Origin: an uncultured Erysipelotrichaceae bacterium
Lineage (GTDB): Bacteria; Bacillota_I; Bacilli_A; Erysipelotrichales; Erysipelotrichaceae
Direction of reading: 5' to 3'
DNA length: 44,074 nucleotides
Assembly: GCA_949296305.1 (NCBI GenBank)
Contig: CASFOT010000094.1
Location: 1 to 44,074, forward strand
Shown: positions 40,396 through 44,074 of the stretch, piece after piece
Layout of the letters: each line of letters begins with the position of its first letter
Numbering within the stretch: the stretch's first letter is position 1
Translations under genes and position numbers: made by a program
Notes under the pieces: generated by a model
Database searches by the model: none
Told to the model about the DNA's origin: nothing
The model's input: only the letters and a program-made list of their open reading frames with translations

Positions 40396-41040
40396 ATGAA
40401 ATATTTGATTGATAGCGCGAATCGAAAAGAAATCGAAGAAGTGATGGCATATGGCATTGAGGGGATTACCGCTAATACGACGATGTATCGGAAAAATAAT
40501 ATTGGTGTGCAGGCCTTTGTGAAAGAATGGGCAAAGCGTGAGCCTGCTTTTTTGAGCGGGGAAGTCATCGGTACCTATGAAGAGATGCTGCAACAAGCAA
40601 AACAGCTGGTTGCTATTGACCCGGCGATCGTTATTAAGATCAACTTTTCAAAGGATGGGCTTCGCTTGGCAAACACTTTGCATAAGCAAGGGGTAACGAT
40701 TGCAATGACGCTTCTTTTCACAGTGACACAAGCAGCAGCTGCTATTCAGGCGGGCTGCAAATATCTGTTTTTCTTCATTGGCCGAAATGAAGAGCAAGGA
40801 TCCGATGGCATGGAGGCCATCACAGAATTGCAAAAGATGATCGATGCACGTGGTTATCGTGTGTATGTCGTAGCTGCTTCAATAAAAAATCTGTTCCAAT
40901 TGGAACAGATCGCTCGTAATCATATCGCTTATGCAGCGATTCCATATGCGTTGTACATTCGCTCTTTACAGCATCCGCTGACAGAGAGCGGAGCAAAAAC
41001 GTTCGTTCTTGATTATCAAGAAAATGAATATAACCGTTAA
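40396..41040 (+). CDS. Transaldolase/fructose-6-phosphate aldolase-like protein
   Basis: 214 residues, the short (TalC/FSA) class. The Schiff-base lysine is Lys81 in AIVIKINFSKDGL, followed by GVTIAMTLLFTVTQAAAAIQAGCKYLFFFIGR, which holds the conserved region after it (Tyr of APYVGR is replaced by Phe). The N-terminal KYLIDSANRKEIEEV is typical, but the usual TTNPS motif reads TANTT. The changes suggest a different sugar substrate, or a sister branch of FSA. AAAGGGAGTGACAG precedes the ATG. It stands alone and is divergent from the alcohol dehydrogenase. Confidence 0.82.
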   Translation: MKYLIDSANRKEIEEVMAYGIEGITANTTMYRKNNIGVQAFVKEWAKREPAFLSGEVIGTYEEMLQQAKQLVAIDPAIVIKINFSKDGLRLANTLHKQGVTIAMTLLFTVTQAAAAIQAGCKYLFFFIGRNEEQGSDGMEAITELQKMIDARGYRVYVVAASIKNLFQLEQIARNHIAYAAIPYALYIRSLQHPLTESGAKTFVLDYQENEYNR

Positions 41041-41051
41041 CGTTCTATTTA

Positions 41052-42431
41052 TTATTGCTGATCAGATATCAAAGGGGCAGGTGCTTTATATAAGAAGCTC
41101 GGCTCTTTTTTCTTTTTCAACAGCCAGCCATATAAGACAAGTCCTTTAGCATAGGAGGTAATCGTTAATGCCCACCATACACCGTTTAAACCGAGCAGTT
41201 GAGAGAGCAGGAAAGCAAGCGGGATCCGGGAAGCAGTCAGCGTTATGCTGACGATGGAAGGCGGCAGCGTATGTCCTAAACCGTTGAAGAGACTGGCAGC
41301 CGTATATTCCAGACACATGAATGCTTGAGATAAACCCAAGATGCGCAGATAATCAACGCCTAATGGCAATAAATCTGCTTCATTGATGAAGAAACGGAAA
41401 ATGACTCCTGGAAATAAAAGAAGCAATAAAGTAGTAAATAAGCCCCAGCCCAGCATGACTTTAAGGGAGATCTTCAACCCTTGCTCGATGCGTTTTGGAT
41501 TTTGAGCACCGCAGTTTTGAGCAGTGAATGTATTTAGCGCAGCACCATAGCCTTCTGCACTCATCCAAGAAATCGATTCAATCTGAGAACCTACTTTTTG
41601 TACAGCGATTGCTCCATCACCCCAGCCTGCAATCAAACGAGCGATGACCATGGAGATACAAGAAAACAACATGCTTTGGATCGCAGTAGGAAAACCAAGA
41701 CGTAAGATCTCAATGATTGCTTTTCGATTTGGAATCGAGAAAAAATGGACGAAAGGAAATACCACTTCATCTTGGCGAGCAGCAATGAATAATAATAAGG
41801 TTACGACCGCTTGTGCTAAAACGGTAGCAATTGCAGCACCGGCAACGCGTAGTGACGGGATCGCTCCAAAACCAAAGATCAATAAAGGATCTAAGAGAAT
41901 GTTTAAAACAAGGCCGATCGCAGTCGCGATGAATGTTGTACGGCTGTTTCCCATGGCAGTAAAAATGCCGGTATAGATCTGATTGAGAAAAGAAAAGATG
42001 ACCAATCCGCAAGTGATCAGCAGGTAAAGATGTGCATCGGCAATAACTTGTGGAGAATTTAATTGAAAGAAAAGAATCAAACTTTTACCAAAGCAGATGC
42101 AGATCATCGCAAAAACGAAGGCAAAAAACACGCCGAGGATCAGTGCGCCATGTGCATAATGACTGGCCTTGATACGGTCATCCCGGCCTAGTGATTGGCC
42201 GACTTTGATTTGTGATCCCATCTTTGCCAAAGTGGCTAACCCATTGGACAGCCACATGAACATGCCTGCAGCACCTACGGCTGCAACTGCATCAGAGCCG
42301 ATTCGCCCGATCCAGATCATGTCGGTCAAATTGTATGCCATTTGAATGAGACTAGATGCCATGATCGGGATTGCAAGCGCACCGAGGGAGGGCAAGATCG
42401 GTCCTTTTAACAGATCAATGTGTTTTTGCAT
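41052..42431 (-). CDS. MATE family multidrug efflux protein
   Basis: 459 residues with twelve predicted membrane helices in two repeats, the DinF/NorM-type multidrug and toxic compound extrusion fold. Landmarks are LIQMAYNLTDMIWIGRIG in the first repeat, AVGAAGMFMWLSNGLA, GLVLNILLDPLLIF and the second-repeat SWMSAEGYGAALNTFTAQN. It exports cationic drugs or metabolites with H+ or Na+. AGGAGGAAAGACAC precedes the ATG. It ends 11 bp from the convergent aldolase gene with no hairpin between. Confidence 0.9.
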   Translation of the reverse strand: MQKHIDLLKGPILPSLGALAIPIMASSLIQMAYNLTDMIWIGRIGSDAVAAVGAAGMFMWLSNGLATLAKMGSQIKVGQSLGRDDRIKASHYAHGALILGVFFAFVFAMICICFGKSLILFFQLNSPQVIADAHLYLLITCGLVIFSFLNQIYTGIFTAMGNSRTTFIATAIGLVLNILLDPLLIFGFGAIPSLRVAGAAIATVLAQAVVTLLLFIAARQDEVVFPFVHFFSIPNRKAIIEILRLGFPTAIQSMLFSCISMVIARLIAGWGDGAIAVQKVGSQIESISWMSAEGYGAALNTFTAQNCGAQNPKRIEQGLKISLKVMLGWGLFTTLLLLLFPGVIFRFFINEADLLPLGVDYLRILGLSQAFMCLEYTAASLFNGLGHTLPPSIVSITLTASRIPLAFLLSQLLGLNGVWWALTITSYAKGLVLYGWLLKKKKEPSFLYKAPAPLISDQQ

Positions 42432-42463
42432 GTGTCTTTCCTCCTATTCTTTGCCGTAACGAA

Positions 42464-42508
42464 AAAACTGTACCACTTGTTTATACGAGAATCAAGTAGT
42501 ACGGTTTT
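42464..42508 (-). terminator. Terminator of the P1 peptidase gene
   Basis: Arms 42464-42479 and 42493-42508 pair over 16 positions with two imperfect pairs and are followed on the minus strand by TTTTTTCG. It separates the peptidase gene from the MATE gene. Confidence 0.8.
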
Positions 42509-42529
42509 ATTTAACACATGCATAGATGA

Positions 42530-43519
42530 TCAATTTTCCTCTTTCATCTGTTGTAAAGTGTCTTTTAGGCTGTAACGGATATGTCCATCTCTTCCTGTGA
42601 CCGTTTCAGCATAGTTCAAAGAAGAAAGAATTGCTTCTTCACAAGCTTCGATCGTTGCACGAAAGACGAGGTCCATATAGTTTTCATTTAAGATCTGCAT
42701 GAGTTGGATCGCATTCAGGTCATCGTGGCGGATCGTATTGCCTGTAGAGAAGGCAATGGCAATATCACCACTTCCATTTCCTAACCACGATCCGATGCGT
42801 GCCAGAGCAGCACTCGTCCTTTTGCACATACGTTTGAGCTGGCGGGAAGACAATGGTAGATCCGTAGCTAAGATGATCATGATCGAACCTTGTTCCGGAG
42901 CTGTATCTTGACAGCTGGAAAAAGCGTTATGTTCAAAACGAAAGTCTTGTTTTTTCCCGAAATTGCTCAATACGAGGGCACCTAATGTATAGGTTTGTCT
43001 GCCGATCGACAAGAGCCGGGAAGAAGAGCCGATCCCGCCTTTCATTTCAAAACAGCTCATCCCGGTGCCTGCACCTACGCTCCCTAAGGCAAAATCTTCC
43101 TTTGCGTCATCAATTGCTTCATACACGTCTGCTTCTGTAACTGCACAAGAGCGGATCGCATTCAGGTAACCATCATTACATTCGCCAACAACGACATTGA
43201 CTGTGCCTGTTGAAAGACCGATTTCTTGATTTTCCTTCAGCATGTGCTTGACCAATGCCTGTTGAACCGTGCCTACGCTTAACGTGTTCGTTAAGGCAAT
43301 CGGGCTTTCCAGTGTTCCAAGTTCTTCGATCTGTATCAGACCGCTCGTTTTTCCAAAACCGTTGATCACGTGAGCGGCAGCAGGACATTTCTGACGAAAA
43401 ATATCTTTTCTTGGCAAGATCACTGTAACGCCAGTCTGCGTATCACCGTCTGATAAGGTTTTATGGCCAACCAGAATGCCGCTGACATCGCTGATCTTAT
43501 TGTATTTTCCTTTTTTCAT
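42530..43519 (-). CDS. P1 family self-cleaving aminopeptidase (DmpA/BapA-like)
   Basis: 329 residues. The Ntn-hydrolase precursor is expected to cut itself between Gly211 and Ser212 (PEQGSIMIILATDLPL), with Ser212 becoming the catalytic nucleophile. Other family marks are HVINGFGKTSGLIQIEELG, SPIALTNTLSVG and GSVGAGTGMSCFEMKGG. Members hydrolyse D-amino acid amides, beta-peptides or beta-alanyl dipeptides. No signal peptide is present, so it is cytoplasmic. AAGGAAGG precedes the ATG. It stands alone; with the M20 enzyme at 34174 it suggests use of unusual peptides (inference). Confidence 0.9.
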   Translation of the reverse strand: MKKGKYNKISDVSGILVGHKTLSDGDTQTGVTVILPRKDIFRQKCPAAAHVINGFGKTSGLIQIEELGTLESPIALTNTLSVGTVQQALVKHMLKENQEIGLSTGTVNVVVGECNDGYLNAIRSCAVTEADVYEAIDDAKEDFALGSVGAGTGMSCFEMKGGIGSSSRLLSIGRQTYTLGALVLSNFGKKQDFRFEHNAFSSCQDTAPEQGSIMIILATDLPLSSRQLKRMCKRTSAALARIGSWLGNGSGDIAIAFSTGNTIRHDDLNAIQLMQILNENYMDLVFRATIEACEEAILSSLNYAETVTGRDGHIRYSLKDTLQQMKEEN

Positions 43520-43603
43520 TATCGTTTCCTTCCTTTTTAATCAGCATAGCAAAAAATGAATAAAATGGAAATGGGCAAAGAAGCATATATGTAAATGGAG
43601 ACA

Positions 43604-43612
43604 TGGTATACT
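43604..43612 (+). promoter_or_regulatory. Extended -10 promoter of the small orphan gene
   Basis: TG-G-TATACT at 43604-43612 leaves only about 11 nt of leader before ATG 43630, with a weak GGGTGAT ribosome site inside it. Confidence 0.45.
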
Positions 43613-43629
43613 AACATGGGTGATCATGG

Positions 43630-43881
43630 ATGAATCAGGAATATCATTTAACAAAAGCGATCCAGCAATGTCTGGCATGGAAAGGAAAACGTCTGCTTTA
43701 TACTGGTAATGATGCTTATTGCAAAGATCATATAGGGGAGATCGTTATTTTATATGATCAAAACTGTTGTTCGCCAACACAAGATGTTTTATTTGCCTTT
43801 GAATGCGGTGAACGCCAGCGCATCATGAGCGGGGAAGAATGCCTATTGTTTTTAAAAGACTGTTTGGTGATAGAGGAATAA
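43630..43881 (+). CDS. Small hypothetical protein
   Basis: 83 residues I do not recognise. A helix (TKAIQQCLAWKGK) is followed by beta-rich sequence (HIGEIVILYDQ, DVLFAFECGERQRIM) and ends ECLLFLKDCLVIEE. Six cysteines are scattered without a metal-site spacing; two are adjacent (NCC). No signal or membrane segment. It has its own promoter and is not overlapped by a better frame, so it is probably real, but function is unknown. Confidence 0.6.
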   Translation: MNQEYHLTKAIQQCLAWKGKRLLYTGNDAYCKDHIGEIVILYDQNCCSPTQDVLFAFECGERQRIMSGEECLLFLKDCLVIEE

Positions 43882-44074
43882 AAGAAGCTTGCTTTTCAGT
43901 CACAGTGTGATAAAATGTCTTCTTAATCAGAGAAGATAGACAATATGAAATGACGGAGGTGGTACAAAAAAAGTAACCATCCTTAATTTGTTGAAACGTG
44001 GATTTACCATTATACTTTGATTAGAAAAAATTCATAGTATTGTGGGATTACCGCAAACAAATAAGGAGGGTTAC
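43882..44074. other. Control region for a gene beyond the right edge
   Basis: No gene fits here. TTGTTG (43988-43993), a 17-bp spacer and TATACT (44011-44016) form a rightward promoter, and the window ends in AAGGAGGGTTAC, a ribosome site for an unseen gene. Around the promoter are an inverted repeat (43973-43992 with 44056-44074, one mismatch, one gap) and two near-identical direct repeats, GTGGATTTACC (43998-44008) and GTGGGATTACC (44042-44052). TCACA-G-TGTGA at 43900-43910 is a further small palindrome, and TCTTCT/AGAAGA near 43919-43936 could form a weak hairpin. Confidence 0.55.

Noticed and set aside
1..44074. tRNA, rRNA, CRISPR arrays, complete insertion sequences or replication origin
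   Set aside because: I scanned for cloverleaf-like, repeat-spacer and transposase signatures on both strands and found none.

Overview
The window comes from a low-GC, Gram-positive (Bacillota) fermentative anaerobe. The evidence is strong AGGAGG ribosome sites, many extended -10 promoters, U-tailed hairpin terminators, PTS sugar uptake with a PRD regulator, an oxygen-sensitive ferredoxin-linked hydrogenase, and rubredoxin proteins for oxidative stress. Gene content resembles gut Erysipelotrichia, but that placement is inference. I see no rRNA, tRNA, CRISPR array or complete insertion sequence.

Layout. (1) 1-3900: visibly AT-richer accessory DNA with a MerR regulator, a membrane-tethered XRE regulator and a dNTP triphosphohydrolase gene whose 5' third is broken at three homopolymer runs. 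(2) 4000-7420: a leftward thiXYZ-tatD operon for a thiamin-pyrimidine precursor ABC transporter, led by a clear promoter, a TPP riboswitch and a riboswitch-linked terminator. (3) 7490-10060: a Crp/Fnr regulator followed by rhodanese, a double-rubredoxin protein with a degenerate rubrerythrin-like core, and a ferredoxin-rubredoxin fusion. A Crp-like site sits at about -41 of the rhodanese promoter. (4) 10130-19550: radical SAM/YitT pair, TetR, a hypothetical protein, LysR divergent from MarR plus a heterodimeric ABC exporter, and a GT8 glycosyltransferase.

(5) 19680-30410: the centrepiece. A leftward echABCDEF operon (group 4, Ech-type, membrane-bound [NiFe] hydrogenase) diverges from a rightward hypABFCDE maturation operon. 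The large subunit stops exactly at the arginine of its C-terminal metal-binding motif, so it needs no maturation protease, and none is present. EchF carries four [4Fe-4S] motifs instead of two. Together these genes could oxidise reduced ferredoxin, evolve H2 and pump ions.

(6) 30410-41040: sugar and phosphosugar metabolism. It holds a short YitT protein, a ribulose-phosphate-epimerase-like enzyme, a PTS EIIA, a PRD regulator, an M20 dipeptidase, a PTS EIICB, a HAD phosphatase, an iron-dependent alcohol dehydrogenase and a transaldolase-like aldolase. The split EIIA and EIICB probably form one glucose/alpha-glucoside-type PTS. (7) 41050-44074: a MATE exporter, a P1 (DmpA-type) self-cleaving peptidase, a small orphan protein, and a right edge with repeated GG-TTACC motifs and a near-perfect inverted repeat around a promoter for a gene beyond the window.

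Start codons were moved from the longest open frame wherever a ribosome site or family-invariant N-terminus required it (for example HypA MHE and HypC MCLAIP). All functional calls are by motif recognition; no database search was run.
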